Source: Pseudomonas cannabina
GTDB lineage: Bacteria > Pseudomonadota > Gammaproteobacteria > Pseudomonadales > Pseudomonadaceae
Direction of reading: 5' to 3'
DNA: 64,000 bases
Assembly: GCF_900100365.1 (NCBI RefSeq)
Contig: NZ_FNKU01000001.1
Coordinates: 5,753,981-5,817,980, forward strand
Below, piece after piece: positions 17,995-27,093 of this stretch. A model generated the notes under the pieces. It was not told where the DNA came from. It made no database searches and saw only the letters and a program-made list of their open reading frames with translations. Numbering within the stretch: the stretch's first letter is position 1; each line of letters begins with the position of its first letter. The position numbers were made by a program, and so were the translations under genes.

Positions 17995-18426
17995 TCAGTG
18001 TATGAATTTAGCTGCCGTGAAAGCGAGGCCCGCAAGCACCATCGATATCTGGATAAAGCGCCAGGAGGCATCAGAAATGGATTTTTGAACATCCGTTGAT
18101 ATCGATCCTCGGAGTACCTCTAGATCTGTCTTGGTCGCCATACGCTCCTCGATACCGTCGAAACGTTTGTCAACGGCATCGAAACGCTTGTCAACTGCAT
18201 CAAAGCGCTTGTCAACTGCATCAAAGCGCTTATCAACGGCTTCGAAACGTTTGTCGACAGTATCAAAGCGCTTATCGACGGCTTCGAAACGCTTGTCAAC
18301 AGCATCAAAGCGCTTATCGACGGCTTCGAAACGCTGATCGACGCCGTCGAGCTTTGTTTCGATACGCACCAAGCGTTCCCTTACTTCTGGAATCGACTTC
18401 TCAAGATTTGCTACACGAGCTTCCAT
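17995..18426 (-). CDS. Heptad-repeat coiled-coil protein with C-terminal membrane anchor
   Basis: 143 residues from the ATG at 18424-18426, preceded by GGAG; a further ATG at 18513 would add 29 residues. The centre is nine consecutive seven-residue units of the form VDKRFDA/VDKRFEA (DNA 18154-18342). They are flanked by further coiled-coil sequence and end in a hydrophobic segment (FIQISMVLAGLAFTAAKFIH) that would anchor the protein in the inner membrane. It resembles DUF1640/Bdr-like proteins. No function is assigned. The 372-bp gap upstream (18427-18798) shows nothing I recognise. Confidence 0.7.
   Translation of the reverse strand: MEARVANLEKSIPEVRERLVRIETKLDGVDQRFEAVDKRFDAVDKRFEAVDKRFDTVDKRFEAVDKRFDAVDKRFDAVDKRFDAVDKRFDGIEERMATKTDLEVLRGSISTDVQKSISDASWRFIQISMVLAGLAFTAAKFIH
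18154..18342 (-). repeat. Nine tandem 21-bp units encoding heptads
   Basis: 189 bp of direct 21-bp units, each encoding VDKRFDA or a close variant (first unit VDQRFEA, last VDKRFDG). Unit number could change by slippage or recombination without breaking the frame. Confidence 0.9.
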
Positions 18427-18798
18427 TTGCCCATCTCCAGAGGGTTTTGAGGGTCCAACAGTTTTCTTGAATGGCTTGTATCGAGTATGAAATACCCCGA
18501 AATCAACGTTCATTCCAGTCCGTCCGGGTTCAAAGATCGCTCAACGGCTTACAGTTTCATGGCAGACGCGGCGCGATGTTCGGCCTGACAGAGTGGGGCG
18601 CGAAGAGACAATACCATTGGGTCTCGGCATTAGAGTTCGGACGGTTCTGGTTCTGCTGTAGGCAAATACCTTTTGCCGTGTATATCCATGAACACTGGCG
18701 ATGGCCGTAGCTGAAGCGGCATCAGAGGCGGGCACCAAATCCTGGTCACTGGTGCCGTGTACTGGGCGCCCGGCGCTGCGCCAGCATGTGGTCTGCCG

Positions 18799-20040
18799 CT
18801 ACACCAGACACTCAAAGGCGTCATTGCGCGCGAAGCAGGCGCAGTTGCGGCCCGCCCGTTTGGCTGCGTACAGCGCGTTGTCGGCAGCGCTTATCAGGCT
18901 CTCGGGCGAGGTCTTGGGTGCAATGGCGCAGGCTACGCCAAGGCTGATAGCTACGAGCGCACCTTCACCGAGCACCGGGTGCGGGAGTTTGAGGGCTGCC
19001 ACCGAGGCTTGCAGGGCTTCGGCCATTTTTCTGGCCTGACGGGCATCGGCGTTCATCAATATCAGGATTTCTTCGCCGCCGAATCGAAACGCCATGGTGC
19101 CGCATTCACTTGCCTGTTGGCGAATCACGTCGCTCAACAACTTGAGGCAGGTATCGCCTTGTGGATGGCCATAACTGTCGTTGTAGGATTTGAAATGGTC
19201 GATGTCCAGCAGGATGATGGCCACATTGGTTGGCGCCTCCCGCGCGCGCTGCCAGAACGACGTGATCACTTCGTCCTGATAGCGTCGGTTGAATAATTGA
19301 GTCAGTGCGTCGGTACGCGCCATTTCTACCAGCTGCGCTTGCAGCAGACGACCCCGCAATGCGAACAGGTAGCTCAGGCGGCTGCCGCGTTCCAGAAAAT
19401 AAGAGGCCATCAACAGCAGTGCCGCCGTCGACACAAATAGCACGGCATTGGCCTGCCAGGTCAGAAAGTCAGCGAAACCGGCGATATAAGTCGTGACCAG
19501 TTGAATGGTCAGCATGCACAGCATGGCGACGGTCGCGTGACGCATCGGGAGCTGCTGGATCATGGTGCAATAGACCATGAGCAGCAGCATGCCCAACTGA
19601 TAATGAAGCTGGTAAGGGCTATTGCTGTGGATCATTACAATCAGAGGCATCAGTGACGCGACGACAGTGCCGGTTGCAGCCGTTGTTTCCAGAACCCGGC
19701 GAGAGGTGATATGTCGGGCGAGCAACAGCATCACGATGAACATGGGGGTTATCACGCAGAGACGGCTGAGCGCTGCATAGAAAAACACGTCCCGTAACAT
19801 CAGCCAGTCACTGATCAGGTACAGGTTATAAATCAGCGCGCCGCCAATGCCGACAGTGGTAACGAATTGCACACGCTGCTGATGGGTGTCCGCTTCATAA
19901 CGTCGCTCCAGCTCCTTGCCGAAACGCAGCCCGGCTACACCTGAAGCAATCGTCTGCTCTACCTCGGCGAGGGTCTGCGAATCTTCAGAATTGGGACGAT
20001 CAGTGGCGGGAGCGAGCATGTTGCACCGGGGCATTGACAT
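18799..20040 (-). CDS. Membrane diguanylate cyclase (GGDEF domain, GGEEI variant)
   Basis: 413 residues. The N-terminal half has about six hydrophobic helices (residues 60-220); the C-terminal half is a GGDEF domain making cyclic di-GMP. Key elements are DALTQLFNRR, LDIDHFKSYND and the active-site loop FRFGGEEI near residue 320. The final residue of the signature is Ile rather than Phe, which is tolerated in known cyclases. The RxxD inhibitory site five residues before the loop is absent (ECGT at that place), so product inhibition is not expected. The start ATG is at 20038-20040. Confidence 0.88.
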   Translation of the reverse strand: MSMPRCNMLAPATDRPNSEDSQTLAEVEQTIASGVAGLRFGKELERRYEADTHQQRVQFVTTVGIGGALIYNLYLISDWLMLRDVFFYAALSRLCVITPMFIVMLLLARHITSRRVLETTAATGTVVASLMPLIVMIHSNSPYQLHYQLGMLLLMVYCTMIQQLPMRHATVAMLCMLTIQLVTTYIAGFADFLTWQANAVLFVSTAALLLMASYFLERGSRLSYLFALRGRLLQAQLVEMARTDALTQLFNRRYQDEVITSFWQRAREAPTNVAIILLDIDHFKSYNDSYGHPQGDTCLKLLSDVIRQQASECGTMAFRFGGEEILILMNADARQARKMAEALQASVAALKLPHPVLGEGALVAISLGVACAIAPKTSPESLISAADNALYAAKRAGRNCACFARNDAFECLV

Positions 20041-20301
20041 CGAGTCTGTTAGGACATTGAAGATGATGTCTTAGTCCTATCAATCTGCAAAGTGCTAACC
20101 TGTCATAGCGACCAGCGGTATCGACATTGGCTGGCTGGCCGGCGTTTTAGCCTACGCTGGACATTCTATTTACCATCTATAGTGGTGATGTGCTTCGACT
20201 CGGACGTGTGGTTTGTCCCCGAAGCCAGCGTGCTGAAAGCCTGAATTCAATGCCGCGCGAGAAATGCAGACCGAGCCAGCTCCAGACCGGAACCGATATC
20301 A

Positions 20302-21348
20302 ATGAATGCACCCAAAGAATCCGTAATCATCACTGGCATCACGGGCCAGGACGGCGCGTACCTCACACAGCTTCTGCTGGAAAAAGGTTACAAAGTCTAC
20401 GGTACTTATCGCCGTACCAGCTCTGTCAACTTCTGGCGCCTTGAAGAACTTGGCGTCGCCCAGCATCCGAATCTGCATCTGGTCGAGCATGATCTGACCG
20501 ATTTGAGCGCCAGTATTCGTCTGTTGCAAAAAGCCCAGCCCACTCAGATTTACAACCTGGCGGCCCTGAGTTTTGTGGGTGTGTCCTTCGACCAACCGAT
20601 CACAACCGCCGAGATCACGGGGCTGGGTGCCGTCAACCTGCTCGAGGCGATACGTATCGTAGATCCCGGAATACGTTTTTATCAGGCCTCCACCTCTGAA
20701 ATGTTTGGCAAGGTGCAAGAGGTGCCGCATGTCGAAACCACCTCGTTCTATCCGCGCAGCCCCTACGGTGTTGCCAAGCTGTACGCTCACTGGATGACGA
20801 TCAATTATCGGGAGTCCTACGGCATCTTTGGCGCCAGCGGCATTCTTTTCAATCACGAATCGCCACTGCGTGGCAAAGAGTTCGTCACACGCAAGATCAC
20901 CGACGCAGCCGCTCGTATTTCACTGGGTATGCCGCAGTTGCTGGAGTTGGGCAATCTGGATGCCAGACGTGACTGGGGATTTGCCAAGGAGTACGTCGAA
21001 GGCATGTGGCGCATGCTGCAAGCCAAAGAGCCTGACTCATTCGTTCTGGCCACCAACCGATCCGAAACGGTTCGTGATTTTGTATCCATGGCGTTCAAGG
21101 CGGTCGACATAAGTCTTGAGTGGGTAGGCAGTGCAGAAAACGAAAAAGGCGTTGACGTGAATACGGGCAAGACTCTCGTGCAGGTCAATCCAAAGTTCTA
21201 TCGCCCCTCTGAGGTCGAGTTGCTTATCGGCAACCCCGAAAAAGCCAAAAACGTGCTTGGATGGGAGGCCAAAACCGGGCTTGAGGAGCTTTGCCGTCTG
21301 ATGGTTGACGCGGATCTGAAGCGGAATCAGAAAGGCAGCTCGTTCTGA
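20302..21348 (+). CDS. gmd: GDP-mannose 4,6-dehydratase
   Basis: 348-residue short-chain dehydrogenase-like enzyme converting GDP-mannose to GDP-4-keto-6-deoxymannose. The NADP loop is [21 protein letters not shown] near the N-terminus. The catalytic Thr/Ser and YxxxK are in STSEMFG and [12 protein letters not shown], and the substrate-binding stretch [17 protein letters not shown] is intact. The rmd gene that completes the D-rhamnose route faces it from the other strand 76 bp downstream. Confidence 0.95.
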   Translation: MNAPKESVIITGITGQDGAYLTQLLLEKGYKVYGTYRRTSSVNFWRLEELGVAQHPNLHLVEHDLTDLSASIRLLQKAQPTQIYNLAALSFVGVSFDQPITTAEITGLGAVNLLEAIRIVDPGIRFYQASTSEMFGKVQEVPHVETTSFYPRSPYGVAKLYAHWMTINYRESYGIFGASGILFNHESPLRGKEFVTRKITDAAARISLGMPQLLELGNLDARRDWGFAKEYVEGMWRMLQAKEPDSFVLATNRSETVRDFVSMAFKAVDISLEWVGSAENEKGVDVNTGKTLVQVNPKFYRPSEVELLIGNPEKAKNVLGWEAKTGLEELCRLMVDADLKRNQKGSSF

Positions 21349-21424
21349 GCGTGCTGCTGCGTGCGGCATCAGGTGTGTTTCAAGGCGTCATCAGGCATGC
21401 CGCCTTGCTTGAATATCCGCTGGT

Positions 21425-22384
21425 TCACACCGATGAAGCCACTTCGTTGCGCCAATAATCGAGCAAGGTTGTCAGCGTGTCGTTCAGCGGGGTCGTCGGC
21501 TTCCAGCCAGTGGCGCGGTGTATGGCAGCGTTGTCGCCGTAAGCGCTGGGAATGTCCGAAGGACGCATGCGCTCCGGGTCGACGGTCACTTCAATGGCGC
21601 GTGAGCTCAGCGCTATCAGGCGATGGAGTATTGTCTCGATAGTGGTGGGCTCGCCGCTGCATATATTCAAGCACCTTGGATAACCTTCCTGACGGTCAGC
21701 CAGTTTCAGCAGGGCCATGTAGGCATCGCACACGTCTTGTACATCGAGAAAGTCTCGCGCCGCTTTCAGGTTGCCGACTTTCAGTTGCGCAGGCTGCTTT
21801 CCCGCCTCAATCAAGGCAATCTGCCGCGCGAACGATGCCGTTGCGAAATCAGGTGATTGTCTGGCTCCGATATGATTGAACGGGCGCACGACGATACCTT
21901 TGTGACCCTGACGAAAATGCTCGTCGACGGCTTTTTCGGCGGCAAGTTTACTGGCCGCGTAGGGATTCATGGGTTTGCAGACGCTGTGTTCGCCAAGCGC
22001 ATGACCTTGCTTGAATGCCTCGCCGTATACTTCCGACGAGCTTACAAATAAAACGAACGCCTGCGGCGCACATCGCTGCACTGCCTGTAGCAGGTTCACG
22101 CTGCCCATGACGTTGGTTTGCCAAGTGAGGGCAGGGTCTTTGAAGCTGGTAGGAACATGCGTAATGGCCGCCAGATGCACTACATGAGTAGGGGTGGTTC
22201 GCGACAGTGCGGTCTCCAGGCCAACAGCGTCGCGAATATCACAATGCAAAGATTCGTTGGCATATGGCGAGGGAGCGGACTCGGCGCCGACCAACGCAGT
22301 GACATGATGTTCGGCATGTCGCAGCATGCTGCACAGCATCTGGCCAACGAAGCCGTTGGCACCAGTGATCAGAATGCGTTGCAT
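21425..22384 (-). CDS. rmd: GDP-6-deoxy-D-lyxo-4-hexulose reductase (GDP-D-rhamnose synthase)
   Basis: 319-residue extended SDR reducing the Gmd product to GDP-D-rhamnose. The motifs are TGANGFVGQML for the cofactor, SSSEVYG and the catalytic NPYAASKLAAEK, and RPFNHIGARQSPDFATASFA for substrate. GDP-D-rhamnose feeds rhamnan O-antigen or common polysaccharide in pseudomonads. The convergent arrangement with gmd is unusual because the two are commonly neighbours on one strand. The start ATG is at 22382-22384. Confidence 0.92.
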   Translation of the reverse strand: MQRILITGANGFVGQMLCSMLRHAEHHVTALVGAESAPSPYANESLHCDIRDAVGLETALSRTTPTHVVHLAAITHVPTSFKDPALTWQTNVMGSVNLLQAVQRCAPQAFVLFVSSSEVYGEAFKQGHALGEHSVCKPMNPYAASKLAAEKAVDEHFRQGHKGIVVRPFNHIGARQSPDFATASFARQIALIEAGKQPAQLKVGNLKAARDFLDVQDVCDAYMALLKLADRQEGYPRCLNICSGEPTTIETILHRLIALSSRAIEVTVDPERMRPSDIPSAYGDNAAIHRATGWKPTTPLNDTLTTLLDYWRNEVASSV

Positions 22385-22642
22385 TAGGGCTTCCTCAGTG
22401 ACCGTGCTTTAGGCAACGGAGCTTAACAGACACTTTCGACACGGCAGGCCAGACCTGCTGCACATTGACATCCGCCACGCGTGCAGGGTTTCCATCGCAA
22501 GCCTGGCCCAATCGACGTTTTCTGGATCTCAGCCCGAATTTCGCAAAGAAATTAAATTTCACCCGTCATATTCCGACGAAATGCCTCCACTGCGTCTACG
22601 CTGATGCCGATATATGCTTACAACCCCACGATCGGTGCAGCC

Positions 22643-23956
22643 ATGTTCAATACTCGCTTGAAAAAGGAATTACAGGCACAGCAGGCCGAGTTATTCATGT
22701 ACCGGCAAATGCAGAAAGGGATCGACGCGCGGATGCTGGCGCTGACCCTGGATGCCAGCAATCGCATTACCCACGCCAATGACAATTTTCTGCAGGCGCT
22801 GGGCTACACGCTCAATCAGATTCTGGGCCGTGACCTGGACCAGCTGATCCCGAGCTACGTCAGACAGCTCAGTTGTTACCGTGACCTCAAGTCGGCCGTG
22901 CAGAACGGCGAGTCGGTCATCGACAGGTACCGATTTCTGCATGCCAACGGCAGTCTGGTCTGGATCCGCGCCATGTGGCAGCCGGTTCTGGATGAACAGG
23001 GCAAGCTGACGCATCTGCAGTGCTACGGATCAGACATCACCCAGACCGTCGAGACCGCTGCCGAGAATTCCGCGTTCATTCAGGCATTGCTGCGCTCGAG
23101 TGCGGTCATCGAGTTCGACCTGAGCGGGCATGTCCTGACGGCAAACGAGCAGTTTCTGCGCGGTATGGGGTACAACCTGGCGCAGATCAAAGGCAAGCAT
23201 CACAGCATCTTCTGCGATCCGCAGGAAACGTCGCAGGCCCCGTATCGGGATTTCTGGGCGACGCTCAACCGTGGCGAGTTCGTCGCCGGCCGGTTCAAGC
23301 GTATCGACAGCAGTGGCCGGGAAGTCTGGCTGGAAGCGACCTATAACCCGGTCCATGATGCTCAGGGCAATCTCTATAAAGTCGTCAAATTCGCCACGCT
23401 GGTGACCGATCAGGTGGCCCGCGAAGATGAAGTCAGCCAAGCCGCCAGCGTGGCCTTCGAGATATCTCAGCAGACTGACATCAGCGCCCAGCGCGGCGCC
23501 GATGTTGTGCAGAACACGGTCGAGACCATGCGCAAGATTTCTCAAGAGATGCAGTCGGCTGCGTCCGGGATCGAAGCATTGGGCAAGCAGTCGTTGTTGA
23601 TCAATTCCATCGTGCAAACCATCGGCGGTATCGCTCAGCAGACCAACCTGCTGGCGCTCAACGCTGCCATCGAGGCGGCTCGGGCTGGCGAACAGGGCAG
23701 GGGCTTTGCCGTGGTGGCTGACGAGGTTCGTCAGTTGGCAGGTCGAACCAGCGCAGCGACCGAGGAGATTGTCAGCGTCGTGCAGCAGAATCAGGCGCTG
23801 GCCGATGAGGCGGTGCGCGGCATGGCCAACAGTCGCACCCAGGCGGAGCAGGGGCTGGTGCTGGCTAACGAGGCGGGCGCGGTGATCGTTGAAATTCAGG
23901 AGGGTGCCAAGCAGGTGGTGGGTGCTGTCGGCCGGTTTGCCAATCAGCTCAGGTAA
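22643..23956 (+). CDS. Soluble PAS-PAS chemoreceptor, BdlA-like
   Basis: 437 residues with no membrane helix. Two PAS domains lie in tandem (about residues 30-140, [20 protein letters not shown]; and 150-265, [20 protein letters not shown]). They are followed by a short signalling domain with the tip [22 protein letters not shown]. The domain order and size match BdlA, the biofilm-dispersion protein of P. aeruginosa. The ATG at 22643 ([11 protein letters not shown]) was chosen; a longer frame starts at 22604. A FliA-like -10 box GCCGATAT sits at 22606-22613, but its -35 is poor. Confidence 0.85.
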   Translation: MFNTRLKKELQAQQAELFMYRQMQKGIDARMLALTLDASNRITHANDNFLQALGYTLNQILGRDLDQLIPSYVRQLSCYRDLKSAVQNGESVIDRYRFLHANGSLVWIRAMWQPVLDEQGKLTHLQCYGSDITQTVETAAENSAFIQALLRSSAVIEFDLSGHVLTANEQFLRGMGYNLAQIKGKHHSIFCDPQETSQAPYRDFWATLNRGEFVAGRFKRIDSSGREVWLEATYNPVHDAQGNLYKVVKFATLVTDQVAREDEVSQAASVAFEISQQTDISAQRGADVVQNTVETMRKISQEMQSAASGIEALGKQSLLINSIVQTIGGIAQQTNLLALNAAIEAARAGEQGRGFAVVADEVRQLAGRTSAATEEIVSVVQQNQALADEAVRGMANSRTQAEQGLVLANEAGAVIVEIQEGAKQVVGAVGRFANQLR

Positions 23957-24124
23957 CGCCTGATCTGCCGACTTCAGGTGTTGCGCGGCAGTGATGACCA
24001 GCAACACCTGATAGCTCTGGCATCATTTCTGGACGGCAGGCAAAATGCCGGATTGGATGGTCAGTGATCACAGCGCCCCAAGGTGCCCTGAATTGCTGGC
24101 TCCTCTCTGACAAGGACTGGTTGG

Positions 24125-25393
24125 ATGCTGCTTGCTGTACTCGCTGTTCTCAACGTTTTCTGCCTGTTCGGCGGGCTGCTATTCAATGCGGAGTTATTGA
24201 ATAAAGCGGGCGCCGACATCCCCCTGAAGAACTTGCAGACGCTTGAAATATACGGCCAGAGCCTGGCGGCAGTCAGCGTGTGTCTGGTGGCCTGGCGCGT
24301 CTGCATCTGGGCTCATGGTAAATGGGGGCATCAGCAACACCTCATGCGTTCCATTCTGCTGAGCACCGTCATTCTGGCCCCGGCGACCTGGTGGGTTCAG
24401 GGCGTGGTTCCGGACGTCATTGCCGAAGAGTTTCCGTCGGATCTGCGGGTTTACAGCCTGTACGCCTATGTGACGAAAAAAGGTCTGCTCTACGATTCAT
24501 TGCAGATTCCCGGCATTCCTTATCAGGCGTATCGAGACAAGGGCGAGGGCAAGGCCTTCATCGCCAACCTCGGCGTACTCATGAGTGTCCAGGGTTCTTA
24601 TGTCGAGCAGATCGACCGCAATTTCCAGGGATTCGCCCAAGCTGTCTTCAAAGGTTACACCCGGCGCAACGCCGATGTGCTTTATGAGCGCCTGCAAACG
24701 GAATTCATCCCGGTCTTTAACGATATCGCCCGTGAGTACACACGAGTAGAGGCTTTGCGGCGCTCCGGTGTACCGGGCAGCAATCGCAAGCCGCTGGCTG
24801 TATCCCAAAATGCCGTTGAAGCGCAGGCTCGGCCAAGTGCGCAAGACTATGCGCTGGCGATGCCTTCAGGCCTTCGCACCCGGCAAGCGCTGGCCAACAC
24901 CCCTGAGGTCCGGCATATGGCGCGGCAGATGCTTGGCCCGCGCTATGTCGAGGGTATGGACCTGCTCGCAACCCGCATTCAGTTCAACGACTACCTCAAC
25001 GGCATTGCCGCCAATATGGCCAGCGACGTGGCGAGTACCGACGTGCAGGGCGAGCAGAGCCTGAGTGTCCTGAAAAACATGTGGTTCGTGCCGTGGTCGT
25101 TGCTGAGCGGTCTTTTCATGGGGGCCCTCAATATCGTCGGCCTGCTGCTGGCGACCATCGAGCGCCGCGCCTTCATTCAGAAGAGAATTCTGGCCCTCAG
25201 AATCATGTCGATTGCCTTGATCGTGGTGATTCCGCTGTTGGCCGGCAACGCGATCATTCAATCGCCAGGCTACCGCACGGCGTTCAAGAGCATCGAGACA
25301 GGCCCGACCTTGATGGCCGGTGTCTTTCATTGGGCGATGTCTGCAGAAGCCATGTTGTACAACCTGACCAGGCCTCTGCTCAACGCGGAGTGA
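24125..25393 (+). CDS. Membrane protein of unknown function
   Basis: 422 residues, not recognised. It has two or three N-terminal hydrophobic helices (residues 1-25, 45-65, 80-100). A large soluble region of about 190 residues follows, probably periplasmic, with a proline-containing linker near residue 230. Two or three more helices lie after residue 325 (WSLLSGLFMGALNIVGLLLAT and ALRIMSIALIVVIPLLAG). It is followed 24 bp later by the SH3 lipoprotein gene, so the two probably form an operon and act at the envelope. No catalytic motif seen. Confidence 0.7.
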   Translation: MLLAVLAVLNVFCLFGGLLFNAELLNKAGADIPLKNLQTLEIYGQSLAAVSVCLVAWRVCIWAHGKWGHQQHLMRSILLSTVILAPATWWVQGVVPDVIAEEFPSDLRVYSLYAYVTKKGLLYDSLQIPGIPYQAYRDKGEGKAFIANLGVLMSVQGSYVEQIDRNFQGFAQAVFKGYTRRNADVLYERLQTEFIPVFNDIAREYTRVEALRRSGVPGSNRKPLAVSQNAVEAQARPSAQDYALAMPSGLRTRQALANTPEVRHMARQMLGPRYVEGMDLLATRIQFNDYLNGIAANMASDVASTDVQGEQSLSVLKNMWFVPWSLLSGLFMGALNIVGLLLATIERRAFIQKRILALRIMSIALIVVIPLLAGNAIIQSPGYRTAFKSIETGPTLMAGVFHWAMSAEAMLYNLTRPLLNAE

Positions 25394-25417
25394 GCGGTTT
25401 AAAACGGAGTGAACCCA

Positions 25418-26275
25418 GTGCGCAAGAAATTCGTTGCATCAGTTCTGGCGATAACGGTCGCCACTTCAGTCACCGGATGCGCGCAGTTGGGCATCAGCAA
25501 GGAGCAAGCGGGTACGGTGATCGGCGGTATTGCCGGTCTGGCGGTCGGTGCGACGATGGGCAAGGTCAATGGCAAGATCGCCGCAGCGCTGGTCGTTGCG
25601 GGCGTTGGCGGCTACATCGGCAACCGTATCGGCCAGAGGCTGGATGACCAGGATAAACAGGCACTGGCGCTGCGCACTCAGGAAGTTCTGAATCAGCCCG
25701 CTACCCCTGTCGCGCAACCGACGACCCTTTGGCGTTCCGATCATTCCAATGCCAGCGCCCGGATCACGCCAGGCCCGGCATACACAGCAACCCGGACTAT
25801 CGACGTCAAACGCACGCCCCATATTCAGGCCGTGCCGTCGATGAAACTGATCAATCAGCCTTACGTCACCCGCTCCGGTCTGAATGTGCGTTCAGCTCCC
25901 GACATGAGCGCTGGCAAAGTGGGTAGCCTGCCGGGCAATACCCAGTTCACCGCTGTGGGCTCTACAGGAGACTGGATTCTGGTCGGGCGCAAAGGTGTAA
26001 CGGTCGGCTACGTGCACAAAGACTACGTGATGACGCAGTCCGATGCCGATGCCAGAAAGCGGCGGTCTGCAGTCAGGTTCGATGACATGAACGTGTCAGC
26101 CAGCAAAGAGACCGAGGCATTCGACCTGGGCTCTATCTCGACCCTGCCGTCGAGCAAAACGGCGGCCGAGACCACCTGTCGCCCGGTTGCTGTCAGCGTG
26201 GAAACCCAGGGTGGCGGCGAGAAACAGGAAAATACCTTTTGCAGGCAGGCCAACGATACGTGGGAGCTGATTTGA
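25418..26275 (+). CDS. SH3-domain lipoprotein with glycine zipper
   Basis: 285 residues from the GTG at 25418, chosen because GGAG lies 8 bases upstream; a GTG three codons earlier has no such site. A lipoprotein signal ends at VTGC (Cys about residue 22). Next comes a glycine-zipper membrane segment (GTVIGGIAGLAVGATMGKVNG and VAGVGGYIGNRIGQ). A bacterial SH3 domain follows (LNVRSAPDMSAGKVGSLPGN to GYVHKDYV), suggesting binding to peptidoglycan. The C-terminus has a Cys pair (TTCRPVAV, NTFCRQAND). Probably co-transcribed with the membrane protein upstream. Confidence 0.8.
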   Translation: MRKKFVASVLAITVATSVTGCAQLGISKEQAGTVIGGIAGLAVGATMGKVNGKIAAALVVAGVGGYIGNRIGQRLDDQDKQALALRTQEVLNQPATPVAQPTTLWRSDHSNASARITPGPAYTATRTIDVKRTPHIQAVPSMKLINQPYVTRSGLNVRSAPDMSAGKVGSLPGNTQFTAVGSTGDWILVGRKGVTVGYVHKDYVMTQSDADARKRRSAVRFDDMNVSASKETEAFDLGSISTLPSSKTAAETTCRPVAVSVETQGGGEKQENTFCRQANDTWELI

Positions 26276-26286
26276 GACACGGACTC

Positions 26287-26312
26287 ATGAAGCCTGTGAA
26301 TACAGGCTTCAT
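26287..26312. terminator. Hairpin between convergent genes
   Basis: The perfect 11-bp arms ATGAAGCCTGT (26287-26297) and ACAGGCTTCAT (26302-26312) with a 4-base loop lie between two convergent stops. There is no T tract, so the terminator role is inferred from position. Confidence 0.6.
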
Positions 26313-26327
26313 GCGCTTCGCTGTGAC

Positions 26328-26954
26328 TCAGTTGGCAGTCAGCGCCGAATAGCTGTTCATCAGATTGCGGTAGTTCGGGATCCGCTCGGAAAGCAAGTTA
26401 CCCAAGCCTTCGATGTCGTTGCGCCAGTCACCCTGCAGCTCACAGGCCACCGAAAACCAGTTCATCAGTTGCGCACCTGCCTGAGTCATACGCGACCACG
26501 CGGCCTGTTGAACCGTGGTGTTGAAGGTGCCGGACGCATCGGTGACCACGAACACTTCAAAACCTTCAGCCAGAGCCGACAGCGTCGGGAAGGTCACGCA
26601 CACATCGGTCACTACCCCGGCAATGATCAATTGCTTGCGGCCAGTCGCCTTGATCGCCTTTACAAAATCTTCGTTATCCCAAGCATTGATCTGACCCGGA
26701 CGGGCAATATACGGCGCATCGGGAAACATGGCCTTGAGCTCCGGAACCAGCGGGCCATTGGGGCCTTTTTCGAAACTGGTGGTGAGGATAGTCGGCAACT
26801 CGAAGAACTTTGCCAGGTCAGCCAGTGCCAGCACATTGTTCTTGAACTCGTTTGGCGAGAAATCCTGCACCAGCGAGATCAGGCCTGTCTGGTGATCGAT
26901 CAGCAGAACGATAGCGTCATCTTTGTTCAGGCGGTTGTAGGTAGTGTGAGTCAT
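26328..26954 (-). CDS. Isochorismatase-family hydrolase, YcaC-like
   Basis: 208-residue cysteine hydrolase. The catalytic triad can be placed: Asp in VLLIDHQTGL, Lys near ATGRKQLIIAG, and Cys in GVVTDVCVTFPTLSA. The YcaC branch is oligomeric and of uncertain substrate. The ATG at 26952-26954 (MTHTTYNRLNK) was taken as start. The 139 bp upstream to 27093 shows no gene. Confidence 0.85.
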   Translation of the reverse strand: MTHTTYNRLNKDDAIVLLIDHQTGLISLVQDFSPNEFKNNVLALADLAKFFELPTILTTSFEKGPNGPLVPELKAMFPDAPYIARPGQINAWDNEDFVKAIKATGRKQLIIAGVVTDVCVTFPTLSALAEGFEVFVVTDASGTFNTTVQQAAWSRMTQAGAQLMNWFSVACELQGDWRNDIEGLGNLLSERIPNYRNLMNSYSALTAN

Positions 26955-27093
26955 GGTCAAGTCCTTTCGGTTGGGTAGGTGAGGTCTGGTGTGCAACATG
27001 GGCTCAGATTAGTAGGTCACCGAAAAGGGAAAAAGCGCTTGGAGAGGGTTTGACTGTCTCGCCACAGTGGACAATGATTCTTCAGCGCCTCGA

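Noticed and set aside
18154..18342. Regular 21-bp repeats that could suggest a CRISPR array
   Set aside because: The units are contiguous with no spacers and encode heptads in one frame, so they are a protein-coding tandem repeat.
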